DNA of 64,000 nt from SHLQ01 sp964610745 (lineage in GTDB: Bacteria; Actinomycetota; Acidimicrobiia; Acidimicrobiales; SHLQ01), in NCBI GenBank assembly GCA_964610745.1, contig CAZSYL010000015.1:1-64000 (forward strand), read 5' to 3'. Shown here piece after piece: positions 17,846 through 25,789 of this stretch (position 1 is its first letter; each line of letters opens with the position of its first letter). The notes beneath the pieces are model-generated. The model was not told the DNA's origin. It did not search any database and saw only the letters and a list, made by a program, of their open reading frames with translations. The position numbers and the translations under genes were made by a program.

Positions 17846-18916
17846 ATGGCGGTAATCGAATCGGGCGCGAGCGGCGGCTTTGCTTCGCGACCACAAGCAG
17901 AAACATCGACGACCAGTAACCGACAGCGGATCGAACGATGGAGCGGCATCGCAATGCTGTCCATCATTGGACTGGTGGTTATATCGGGCAGCCCCGGCGG
18001 AGTCGGCGCGGACATCCAACGAAGTGTCTGGCTGGCATTCCGATTCCTCTTTCTCTCGCCGCTGAGCGTTCTGATTCTTGCAACGATCTTCGCTCTCGAA
18101 TGGAAGTTCCCGGCGCGACCCGAGCAGCGCGGAATGAGTCCGATGGTGATCATGGATTCGCTCTACCTGATCGTTACTCGCCCGGTCGCAATCGTCGTTG
18201 CAGCAGTGATCATCCAACCCGGCCGAGAGTTCGTCGAGACAACTATCGGCAGTCTCAGCATCGAAGGGTTCGTCCAGTTGCCGACATTGGCGATCCTCGT
18301 CATCGGTGTGGCGATCGGCGACGCAGCGTTATGGCTTTCTCACCTGATTCGCCACAAGGTTCCATTCCTGTGGCGCTTTCACATGGTGCATCACTCCCAG
18401 GAACGCCTGAGTGTGTTCTCGGCCAGTCGCGACCATCCTCTCGACTCGCTCTTTGAGAGCTTCATCATGTTGATCCCGCTCGCCGTGTTGTTTCCCGACA
18501 TCGTCGCCGACGCGCAGACGTTGACGCTCTACGCCATCGGCGTCACGTGGTTCATCCGTTTCACCCACTCGAACATCGCGACCAATCTCGGACCACTGCG
18601 TTGGATCCTCGTAACTCCCCAGTCGCATCGCATCCATCATTCACGAGAGCCCGAACACTGGAACTCGAACTACGCAAACATCTTTGCGTGGGATCGATTG
18701 TTCGGGCTTCAACACGACGACGACACGAGCTTTCCTGAGACCGGGGTGAACAACCCGGATTTCCCGTCTCCAAAGAGCTACTCACCAGCGGAGTTGGCAC
18801 GCTGCTTTGCAGGCCAGCTCTACTTTCCGTTCGATACCACGGCGGTCGACATCGCTACGCGGGCGCCCGTTCCAGAGCACAGCCGCCCTCCCGGTGAAGA
18901 CACACGCGAGCAGTGA
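17846..18916 (+). CDS. Sterol desaturase / fatty acid hydroxylase family membrane protein
   Basis: 356 residues with several transmembrane helices and the diiron histidine clusters of the family: HLIRHKVPFLWRFHMVHHS, SASRDHPLD, and the C-terminal QSHRIHHSREPEHWNSNYAN. These bind two iron atoms for O2-dependent hydroxylation or desaturation of a lipid. The substrate is unknown. I start at the ATG at 17846, with AAGG about 11 bases upstream; a GTG at 17783 would add 21 basic residues. It ends 3 bases from the convergent beta-propeller gene. Confidence 0.9.
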   Translation: MAVIESGASGGFASRPQAETSTTSNRQRIERWSGIAMLSIIGLVVISGSPGGVGADIQRSVWLAFRFLFLSPLSVLILATIFALEWKFPARPEQRGMSPMVIMDSLYLIVTRPVAIVVAAVIIQPGREFVETTIGSLSIEGFVQLPTLAILVIGVAIGDAALWLSHLIRHKVPFLWRFHMVHHSQERLSVFSASRDHPLDSLFESFIMLIPLAVLFPDIVADAQTLTLYAIGVTWFIRFTHSNIATNLGPLRWILVTPQSHRIHHSREPEHWNSNYANIFAWDRLFGLQHDDDTSFPETGVNNPDFPSPKSYSPAELARCFAGQLYFPFDTTAVDIATRAPVPEHSRPPGEDTREQ

Positions 18917-18919
18917 CGG

Positions 18920-20542
18920 CTATTGATCTTCGTAGATCTCCAGCACGCCTGAATAGTTGCTGACCCAAACGTTCGAGGTAATCGGGTCGACCGTGATGCC
19001 GATCGGCTTCTCGGCGGTCCTCAACTCCTGAACCTCTTCCATCGTGTCGGTGAGGACCTTCGACATGGTGTCCGAGTTGTAGTTCACGACATAGAGTGCC
19101 TCACCGTCGACCGAGATCGCCATCGATCGCGGCGCGTCACCGGTGCGGACAGTCGCCACGACTTCGTTGGTTGAAAGGTCGATCTTGACGACCTCGCCCG
19201 CACCGTTGAGTGTGGCGTATAGATAGTCGTCACCTGGGCTGAGCACCAGGCTTCGCGGACGGCTTCCGACGTCCTCGATCCACTCGAGTTCTACGCCAGC
19301 TCCCCAATCCCGACCGACCGGAATCGCTGAAGTTGTCGGCGGCGCTACGACTGCGTCGAGGTCGATGACCGCAATGCGAGAACCGCCCTGTTCGGTGATG
19401 TATGCGGTCGATGAGTCGCGGGTGATTGCGATGCCACGGGGGTGTCGGCCAATGTCGATTCGAGAGACCTCGACGCCGCTCGCCGTATCGACGATGCTCA
19501 CATCGAAGCTGCACCAATTCGCTACAACGACAAAGCGATCGTCGGGAGTGACGGCAAGAAACTTCGGAACCGCGCCAACTTCGATGACCTGGTCGATCTC
19601 GAGATTTTCAGCATTCACGCGGTATAGGAAGCTGTTGTCCCATCCGGTGTCGTTGCAACCATCGTCGGGTTCGGGGCCAAAGCCAGGGCCATACATGGCG
19701 TAGTTCGAGACGTACACCTGCGAGCCATCGCTGGTCGCAGCAGCTTCGACTGGAGCACCGCGAGCAACGACCCCGCCTTCGATACCGAAGGCCGCGAGGT
19801 CGACCTCGTCATCGATGGTGCGAAGCAGTTCTCCCTGGTCGTCATAGACGGTGACCGAATGTCGATACATCATGTTCTGGGCAAAGAACAACCCCGTCCC
19901 GGTCGCTGTCACCGACTTCGGCGCAATGTTGCCAAACACCCGCTCGATTCGTGAAAGCTCACGTTCGGCCAGCGGAATCGTGGTGGTCGTGGTCGTCGTT
20001 GTTGGAGCGGCGGTCGTCGTAGTCGTGGTGGGTGCGACCGTTGTCGTTGTGGGCGCAAGGGTTGTCGGAGGGGCCGTGGTCGTCGGTAGTTCAATAGCAC
20101 CGAGCACTTCTACATCTGGCGCGCTGGCCGCCTCAGCGTCGGTTTGAAAGACCGAGGCAACGACCCCGATCGCGATGACGGCAAGAAAGATCGCCGCGAA
20201 TGACATCGCGGCACGTCGTTGCTCGGCGGGAGAGCCCTGTTCGGACAGATAATCGACGCGAACGTCAAGGTCGATGGTCTTCGGTGCCGGCTCCGTCGCC
20301 GCATGGACGGGAGCCCTGGGCGCGCGGCGAGGTCCGGGGCCAGGGATTGGCCGGGGTTGTGGTGCTCGCAACGCTGATTCGCGACGCATGCGCGCCAGGC
20401 TCGGACGGCGCTCCGGTCGTGACGCCGCTGGGCCGGGAGCGCGATCGTTGCCCCTCGGTTGCTGTGCTTGCGACAGACGTTGGGCGCGCGCTTCGACCGA
20501 TTCGCGCGGGGTTGGTCCCGGGCGAGGCCGTCCGTTCCCCAT
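18920..20542 (-). CDS. Membrane-anchored YncE-like beta-propeller protein
   Basis: About 540 residues. A basic, Pro/Arg-rich cytoplasmic N-terminus leads to one transmembrane helix (MSFAAIFLAVIAIGVVASVF), a Thr-rich spacer (several TTTT runs) and an extracytoplasmic seven-bladed beta-propeller with YncE/YVTN-type repeats (DRFVVVANWCSFDVSIVD, STAYITEQGGSRIAVIDL, EALYVVNYNSDTMSKV). Such propellers bind proteins or polymers; catalysis is not expected. The start is uncertain: ATG 20542, GTG 20560 or TTG 20590 are all in frame. Confidence 0.85.
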   Translation of the reverse strand: MGNGRPRPGPTPRESVEARAQRLSQAQQPRGNDRAPGPAASRPERRPSLARMRRESALRAPQPRPIPGPGPRRAPRAPVHAATEPAPKTIDLDVRVDYLSEQGSPAEQRRAAMSFAAIFLAVIAIGVVASVFQTDAEAASAPDVEVLGAIELPTTTAPPTTLAPTTTTVAPTTTTTTAAPTTTTTTTTIPLAERELSRIERVFGNIAPKSVTATGTGLFFAQNMMYRHSVTVYDDQGELLRTIDDEVDLAAFGIEGGVVARGAPVEAAATSDGSQVYVSNYAMYGPGFGPEPDDGCNDTGWDNSFLYRVNAENLEIDQVIEVGAVPKFLAVTPDDRFVVVANWCSFDVSIVDTASGVEVSRIDIGRHPRGIAITRDSSTAYITEQGGSRIAVIDLDAVVAPPTTSAIPVGRDWGAGVELEWIEDVGSRPRSLVLSPGDDYLYATLNGAGEVVKIDLSTNEVVATVRTGDAPRSMAISVDGEALYVVNYNSDTMSKVLTDTMEEVQELRTAEKPIGITVDPITSNVWVSNYSGVLEIYEDQ

Positions 20543-20733
20543 GACGCCACGTTCACTCACGTCGGGGATCTTATTCGGCCCAGCGCCCAAGGGCTGACCT
20601 AACGACGCGAGTTCACATTTGCGCTCACCGCGCTACCGTGGTGGATCCGGTATGCAAGAACCGGAGTTTCTTGAAAAACGAGATACACATCGAGCGGTCC
20701 GACATCTATGGCGTCGGTTCGCTCCTTGCACAC

Positions 20734-21119
20734 GGGGCTGATCGGTTTCGACGTTGAAGTCGGAAGTTTCATCGTGCGACCGGACTTGCTCAGACTCCTT
20801 AAACGGGGCAACAACAGAGACGCCAATCAGGACGATCTCGCTCTCGCCGTCTAACTTTTAGTTAGACAGTAAAGAGTCATTGCGAGCAGAAATGTCACGC
20901 GGGGCCGGTTCACCGCAGCCCGGCAACAGAAGCGGTGAAGGACAGTCGGGAAAGACCACTGACGGCGAGAAAGACCGCTGACATCGGAGAAAGATCCGGC
21001 AGCGGGACTTCGGTCCAGCGGACCCGACGGTACGGCAGCTGTTAAGTCGTAAATCGGGAATGGTCGTATCGCGGGTTGCAACCCTTTAGCGGACGAGGGT
21101 TCGATTCCCTCCAGCTCCA
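20734..21119 (+). ncRNA. ssrA: Transfer-messenger RNA (tmRNA)
   Basis: 386 bases. The 5' end GGGGCTGATCGGTTTCGACG is the canonical tmRNA start and pairs with the 3' end CAGCTCC (21112-21118, one G-U pair), followed by A21119. The 3' domain has the T-arm GAGGGTTCGATTCCCTC; CCA is not fully encoded. The tag reading frame ends at TAA 20852-20854. With resume codon GGC at 20807 the tag would be GNNRDANQDDLALAV, or ANQDDLALAV if it resumes at GCC 20822. Working with SmpB it rescues stalled ribosomes and tags the peptide for proteases such as ClpXP. The tag ends in LALAV rather than the common ALAA. Confidence 0.95.
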
Positions 21120-21139
21120 CCGAACTACGTATACGCGAA

Positions 21140-21161
21140 CCGTACGGCCGTCATGGTACGG
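21140..21161 (+). terminator. Possible terminator of ssrA
   Basis: CCGTAC/GTACGG 6-bp stem with a 10-base loop, 20 bases after the tmRNA 3' end. The signal is weak and lacks a U-tract. Confidence 0.3.
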
Positions 21162-21238
21162 CGCCATTACCGCTGATTGCACGCTGGTCGACGGTGCGGA
21201 CATCGCCGTTGACTCAATGAAGAAGAAGCGATCCTGTG

Positions 21239-21970
21239 ATGAGCGCATCCGACGAAATCCAGAAACGGCTACCCACCGGCGAGCAGTTGTTATTGCTCGG
21301 CGTCACCGGGTCGACCGCGTACGGTCTGGCTCATGCTGGTTCTGACGAGGACCGCCTGGGCATCTACGCCGTTGCGACCGATCGCGTCCTCGGATTTGGC
21401 TTCGACGTCGGCAAGGCCTCACACGTGTGGACCGAACCTGAAGATGTGCAGCTCCACGAAATTGGCAAGTACCTCACGCTTGTTCTCAAGGGCAACCCGA
21501 CAGTTAGCGAGCTCCTGTTTCTCTCCGAGCACGAACATGTCGATCCGCGTATCGAAGACCTTGTCGCCGAACGACATCGCCTGTTGGGCGCCACCAGCAT
21601 TCGCAGCGCCTACGTCGGCTACTCGGTCGCTCAGGCCAAGCGACTGCAGAATCGGAAGGCCGAGGGTCGTGAAGGATTCAACTCGGACCTGGCCAAACGA
21701 ACCGCAAAACACGGGCGTCACTGCTTCCGACTGCTGCTCCAGGCCGAGCAACTACTGAGCACGGGGTCGCTCACCGTCGACGTGTCAGACCGGCGCGACG
21801 AAATCTTCGCGATCGGCGAGCTCGCCGAAACCGACGTCGACGCCTTCACCGCAAAGTTTGAAGAGATGAAGACCCGCGTCGACGCGATGCCGTCGGTCCT
21901 GCCCAATGAACCCGACAGGAGCTGGGCCGAAGCCTGGCTGATCAACTTCCGCCGCGCACGACTCAACTAA
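21239..21970 (+). CDS. Polymerase-beta-like nucleotidyltransferase superfamily protein
   Basis: 243 residues. The N-terminus has the nucleotidyltransferase active-site pattern TGSTAYGLAHAGSDEDRLGIY, the G-S...D-x-D signature of this fold, followed by a helical domain (LLGATSIRSAYVGYSVAQAKRL, KHGRHCFRLLLQAEQLL). It resembles the stand-alone family that includes RNA-repair protein RlaP and phage-encoded relatives; the substrate is unknown. The start is ATG 21239 (a GTG sits one codon upstream) after AAGAAGAAG. It lies between ssrA and a REP-like element, so it may be accessory DNA. Confidence 0.75.
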   Translation: MSASDEIQKRLPTGEQLLLLGVTGSTAYGLAHAGSDEDRLGIYAVATDRVLGFGFDVGKASHVWTEPEDVQLHEIGKYLTLVLKGNPTVSELLFLSEHEHVDPRIEDLVAERHRLLGATSIRSAYVGYSVAQAKRLQNRKAEGREGFNSDLAKRTAKHGRHCFRLLLQAEQLLSTGSLTVDVSDRRDEIFAIGELAETDVDAFTAKFEEMKTRVDAMPSVLPNEPDRSWAEAWLINFRRARLN

Positions 21971-21971
21971 T

Positions 21972-22235
21972 GGGGTCAGGTCTCACTTTCACCGAAATTT
22001 GATCGGGGTCAGGTCTCACTTTCACCGAGCCACCCAAAGAACGTTGAAAACACCACACCCGCCTGCGAAAAGCACGCGTCCATTGATCTCCGGTGATCAC
22101 CGCAACGAACCCTCGCACCTGCGCCACATCAACAAGACCGTTGAATTCCTGGGATTTCTTGCAATGCAATCCACGGGACGAGTGAAAGTGAGACCTGACC
22201 CCCAGAGGCTGTGGGTGAAAGTGAGACCTGACCCC
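21972..22235. repeat. REP/MITE-like inverted repeat element
   Basis: Four copies of the core GGGGTCAGGTCTCACTTTCA: direct at 21972 and 22005, and inverted at 22182-22202 and 22215-22235. The paired ends enclose about 150 bases with no gene. This is the layout of a REP doublet (BIME) or a non-autonomous miniature element. No transposase is seen inside. It fills most of the 379-base gap 21971-22349. Confidence 0.75.
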
Positions 22236-22349
22236 AAAGGCCGCCAAAGGCCGTGGAGCTCAAGCAGATACTTTGGTTTTCTCGGAAGATGGTTGCTCAA
22301 TTCGATTGCACGTTCGTCAACGGCCTGACGAGCGTGGCAATGTGTGTCG

Positions 22350-23603
22350 ATGACCGGCACTGCGATGAAGAACTGGGGAGGCAACATTTCCTTTGAGGGA
22401 TCGACGGTCCACGCTCCGTCCTCTCTCGACCATCTCCAGGAGCTCGTAGCCGCATCTCGCTCCTGTCGGGCTCTCGGGTCTCGCCATTCGTTCAATCAGA
22501 TAGCGGTCGCCGACACGATTCTTGACACATCGCAACTCCCGACGACGTTCTCACTGGCCGACGACCGACGCTCGGTCCGTGTCAGCGGCTACTCGACCTA
22601 CGCCGAAGTTGCCCATCAGCTCTCCCAACACGAGCTCGCCCTACGGAACCTGGCATCGCTGCCACATATCTCTGTCGCGGGAGCGATCGCCACCGGCTCA
22701 CACGGATCGGGTGACCAAAACCAGAATCTGGCTGCGTCGGTATCGGGTCTCAGCGTCCTGGGGGCGAACGGCGAGTTCGCTGAGCTGGATCGAGACGATA
22801 GCGAATTTCGGGGAGCGGTCGTTTCGCTCGGCGCACTCGGGATCGTGACCGAGGTCGAACTCGAGGTAATTCCCACATTCGACGTGGAACAACGCGTGTA
22901 TGACGGACCGACGCTCACCGAGTTAGCAGAGGGCATCGATGACGTCATGGCGTCGGGATACTCGGTGAGCGTGTTCACCCACTGGGCAGGACAGGCCGAT
23001 CAGATCTGGGTGAAGCAGCGGGTCGGTGACGCCGTGGGGGCATCAAGCGCCAGCTTTCTGAGCGAGCTCACCGAGGCGAAAGAACGCCAACATCCAGTTC
23101 GCACAATCGAGGCTGTTGGTTGCACCGAGCAACTCGGGATCCCCGGACCGTGGTTCGAGCGGCTACCGCACTTTCAGATGGGATTTACCCCCAGTGCTGG
23201 TGACGAGATCCAGTCGGAGTTCTTCGTCGACCGTCGGTTCGCTAGCGAGGCAATCGAGGCGATGCGCAGTATTGGAAACACCATTTCAGAAGCGCTTATG
23301 GTCGGCGAGATCCGGTCGATCGCAGCCGATTCGCTGTGGATGAGCCCACACACAGGTCGCGATTCGCTGGCCTTCCACTTCACCTGGCATCCCGCTCAGA
23401 AACCTGCGCGAGAGGCGGCCAATGCAGTAATGGACGCACTAGCGCCGTTCGAGGTGAGAACCCATTGGGGCAAGCTCTTCGACCCCGATCGGGTGGACCT
23501 CGGCCAGTTCACCCAACGATCTGACTTTCTCGATCTTGTCGAACGGTTCGATCCGTCGGGGAAGTTCCGCAACCGTTGGTTCGACGAGGTCATCGCCAGA
23601 TAG
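22350..23603 (+). CDS. FAD-dependent alditol oxidase / aldonolactone oxidase-like protein
   Basis: 417 residues of the VAO flavoprotein family. The FAD-binding part includes CRALGSRHSFNQIA (the His in GSRHSFN is the usual site of covalent flavin attachment in alditol oxidases) and PHISVAGAIATGSHGSGDQN. The C-terminal domain matches the D-arabinono-lactone oxidase type (RTHWGKLFDP, FLDLVERFDPSGKFRNRWFDE). It probably oxidises polyols or aldonolactones with O2. The start is ATG 22350 or ATG 22365; no strong ribosome site decides. Confidence 0.9.
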   Translation: MTGTAMKNWGGNISFEGSTVHAPSSLDHLQELVAASRSCRALGSRHSFNQIAVADTILDTSQLPTTFSLADDRRSVRVSGYSTYAEVAHQLSQHELALRNLASLPHISVAGAIATGSHGSGDQNQNLAASVSGLSVLGANGEFAELDRDDSEFRGAVVSLGALGIVTEVELEVIPTFDVEQRVYDGPTLTELAEGIDDVMASGYSVSVFTHWAGQADQIWVKQRVGDAVGASSASFLSELTEAKERQHPVRTIEAVGCTEQLGIPGPWFERLPHFQMGFTPSAGDEIQSEFFVDRRFASEAIEAMRSIGNTISEALMVGEIRSIAADSLWMSPHTGRDSLAFHFTWHPAQKPAREAANAVMDALAPFEVRTHWGKLFDPDRVDLGQFTQRSDFLDLVERFDPSGKFRNRWFDEVIAR

Positions 23604-23625
23604 TGCTGCGCCACGCCGAATGGCG

Positions 23626-24249
23626 CTAGCCAGCGGCGTTGCGGGCCAGCACTTCAACCGTGGTGTTGATTGCACTGAAACGGTCGGCGAGCGCCGCGAG
23701 CGATGCGTTGTGCAGCTCTGTAGCAGACACCACTGCACCCCCATTTGCCGACGGCAACGAACGTGTTGCTGTGGCATCGGAGACGACCGTGGTCTCATAG
23801 CCCAGATCGAGTGCAGCCCGAGCCGTTGAACTGACGCACATGTGGGTCATGAATCCGCAGATGACCAGATGCGGTCGGCCGATTTCAGCCAGATGGTTCT
23901 GCAGACCGGTATGGGCGAACGAATTCGGCAGTCCCTTGCCGATCACGGTCTCGCCTTCGAGGGGCTCAACCTGGGCAATGATCTTTCCACCCTTGTCGGG
24001 ATCAAAAGCCCGACCCGACGAGCCCTCGTGAGCAATGAACACAATCCTGGTGTCTTCTTTGCGGGCGGCGAGAAGCAGCGCGGTGATGTTGTCAACCGCG
24101 GGCGAGAGGTTCGGAAGCGCCAGTGCACCCTCTTCGCTGTACTCCATCTGTGCATCGATCACGATCAGAACAGCATCGCTCAACGGTCCGTAGACCGGAG
24201 GCAATCCAGCAGCAGCTCGCAACGTAAACGGCTCGTTCTCGATGGTCAT
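23626..24249 (-). CDS. Isochorismatase-like cysteine hydrolase
   Basis: 207 residues with the isochorismatase-fold triad: Asp32 (LIVIDAQMEY), Lys105 (VIGKGLPNSF) and Cys138 (FMTHMCVSSTARAA). Members hydrolyse amide or vinyl ether bonds, for example nicotinamidase- and N-carbamoylsarcosine-type substrates; the exact substrate is not evident. I start at ATG 24249, where family sequence begins. It is convergent with the alditol-oxidase-like gene. Confidence 0.9.
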   Translation of the reverse strand: MTIENEPFTLRAAAGLPPVYGPLSDAVLIVIDAQMEYSEEGALALPNLSPAVDNITALLLAARKEDTRIVFIAHEGSSGRAFDPDKGGKIIAQVEPLEGETVIGKGLPNSFAHTGLQNHLAEIGRPHLVICGFMTHMCVSSTARAALDLGYETTVVSDATATRSLPSANGGAVVSATELHNASLAALADRFSAINTTVEVLARNAAG

Positions 24250-24485
24250 GGATCTGACTCTATCCATGGTGTCATAGCGAAGACGTAGAGCGATCACCAA
24301 GCGAGACTCCGCGGCATGACCGCGATGGCGACCTGGGCGAGTCCCGTTGAGCAGGTCTTCGATCGGGCGATAGGGCACGTCCGGGACACGAACGCGCATC
24401 CGTGCTGGTTGGGTCGTGCGTAGTCCTAGTTGTACCCCCCCCCACAAGCAACAGGGGACCAACCCCCAAGCGAGGTAATGAGACC

Positions 24486-25187
24486 ATGAAGACCAACACG
24501 AAGAAGACCGCGGCACTCCTGATGGCATTCGGACTCACCGCAGCAGCCTGTGGCAGCACCGCCACAGACGTCGTTGACGATGCCGCAGGCGTCACCGAAG
24601 ACGTTGTAAGCGAAGTCGAAGATGTGGTCGACGGCGACGACGATGCCGTCGATGACAGCAGCGATGATTCAACAAGTGACGATTCAACGAGCAGCGACGA
24701 GGACAGCGCTGATGCAGATGCAGACGATGGTCAGGAAAATGACAGCGACGATGCTCCTGAAGACATCCCGGCCACCGTCGTCGACATTGCACTCTCAAGC
24801 GATGATTTCAGCACGCTCGTCGCTGCGGTGACCGAGGCCGAGCTCGTCGAAACGCTCCAGGGTGAAGGTCCATTCACGGTGTTCGCCCCAACAAACGATG
24901 CATTTGAAGCGCTATTTACCAGTGCGGGAATTACCGCCGAGGAGCTTCTCGCAACATCTGATTTGGCCGACACGCTCACCTACCACGTGATCGCAGGGGA
25001 GGTTCTTGCCGAAGACGCAATCGCAGCCGACGGCACCGCTGTCGAAACAGTAAATGGCGCCACGATCGACATTTCGGTTGTCGACGGAACGGTCATGCTC
25101 AACGGAGCCGCCTCTGTCGTCACCGCCGATCTTGTCGCCGGCAACGGAGTCGTTCACGTCATCGACACCGTGATCACTCCTGGCTAA
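24486..25187 (+). CDS. Fasciclin (FAS1) domain lipoprotein
   Basis: 233 residues. Signal peptide with lipobox LTAAAC (Cys22), then a long Asp/Ser/Glu-rich acidic linker (residues about 26-90), then one FAS1 domain (TLVAAVTEAELVETLQGEGPFTVFAPTNDAFEAL ... YHVIAGEVL ... GNGVVHVIDTVI). FAS1 domains mediate adhesion. It should sit on the cell surface. The start is ATG 24486. A run of nine C lies upstream at 24435-24443, and a strong hairpin follows the stop. Confidence 0.93.
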   Translation: MKTNTKKTAALLMAFGLTAAACGSTATDVVDDAAGVTEDVVSEVEDVVDGDDDAVDDSSDDSTSDDSTSSDEDSADADADDGQENDSDDAPEDIPATVVDIALSSDDFSTLVAAVTEAELVETLQGEGPFTVFAPTNDAFEALFTSAGITAEELLATSDLADTLTYHVIAGEVLAEDAIAADGTAVETVNGATIDISVVDGTVMLNGAASVVTADLVAGNGVVHVIDTVITPG

Positions 25188-25221
25188 CGCTCCTGGCCGG
25201 ACTTACCCAATTCCCTTGTTT

Positions 25222-25255
25222 ACCGTGCCGGTCTCGACTTCGAGGCCGGCACGGT
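25222..25255. terminator. Bidirectional hairpin terminator
   Basis: ACCGTGCCGG (25222-25231) pairs with CCGGCACGGT (25246-25255), with an inner CTCG/CGAG stem and ACTT loop. It sits between the convergent fasciclin gene and the 104-residue gene. There is no U-tract. Confidence 0.7.
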
Positions 25256-25266
25256 CGCGCCAGCGG

Positions 25267-25581
25267 CTAGGCAGCAGCGGCCAAGTCGGCTTCAGGAGAG
25301 GCTACGGCGAGCCACAACGCCGTGCGGGCTCGATCGGCCTCTAGGCCGCTCACACCGTTTGCTACGATGATGCCCTCGATCATGTCGGCAAGTACCGCCG
25401 CCCACGGACGACCCCGTAGCGCGATCGAAACCGTGACACCGTTGGGTCGACGCCGAATAGTGCGGTTGTAGCCGCTGAGTCGGGGCGGAGATGTGAACGC
25501 AGGGGCGCGAAGACCACACAGACGAGACGCACGGCTGAGGTCACGTGCGGCCCCTGCGAAACGTATCGACGTCGACTCCAT
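25267..25581 (-). CDS. Hypothetical protein of an actinobacterial type
   Basis: 104 residues from ATG 25581 (MESTSIRFAGAARDLS). The middle (FTSPPRLSGYNRTIRRRPNGVTVSIALRGRP) and the C-terminal helix (VLADMIEGIIVANGVSGLEADRARTALWLAV) look like an ordinary soluble folded protein, and the third-codon GC is high. I do not recognise a named family, though similar short proteins seem familiar from actinobacteria. The assignment rests on coding bias and on its position against the terminator. Confidence 0.55.
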   Translation of the reverse strand: MESTSIRFAGAARDLSRASRLCGLRAPAFTSPPRLSGYNRTIRRRPNGVTVSIALRGRPWAAVLADMIEGIIVANGVSGLEADRARTALWLAVASPEADLAAAA

Positions 25582-25692
25582 GGGGCACATCCTCGCGCGC
25601 GGGTGTGACATCGCGATCGTGGAACGGGTCACGGCAGGCGCTGTTGCCTGCGTTTTCAACGTTTTTCAGTCCCCCTACACCCGAGTAGGGGA

Positions 25693-25712
25693 AATAGGGG
25701 GTACACCCGATT
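25693..25712 (+). promoter_or_regulatory. ini-like locus motif, copy A
   Basis: AATAGGGG-N6-CCGATT, 77 bases before the repeat-protein start at 25790. A CCCCTA/TAGGGG inverted repeat directly upstream overlaps it. The same 20-base pattern precedes three other units of the locus (34164-34183 reverse, 34921-34940, 36959-36978). Confidence 0.65.
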
Positions 25713-25789
25713 CAAGAATGTTGCTGACTTCGTACTTTGAATGTCGAGGCCTGCGAGTGCGGGCGGCACACACACAAAGGAGAAATCAA

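Noticed and set aside
20708..20854. A 48-codon reading frame (MASVRSLHTGLIGFDVE...)
   Set aside because: It runs from 26 bases before the tmRNA 5' end through the 5' part of the RNA and ends with the tag stop codon; the RNA structure explains it. Only the last part is translated, as the tag.
21061..21120. A tRNA-like 3' half alone (T-arm and acceptor strand)
   Set aside because: It is the 3' domain of tmRNA, pairing with the GGGGCTG at 20734, not a broken tRNA.
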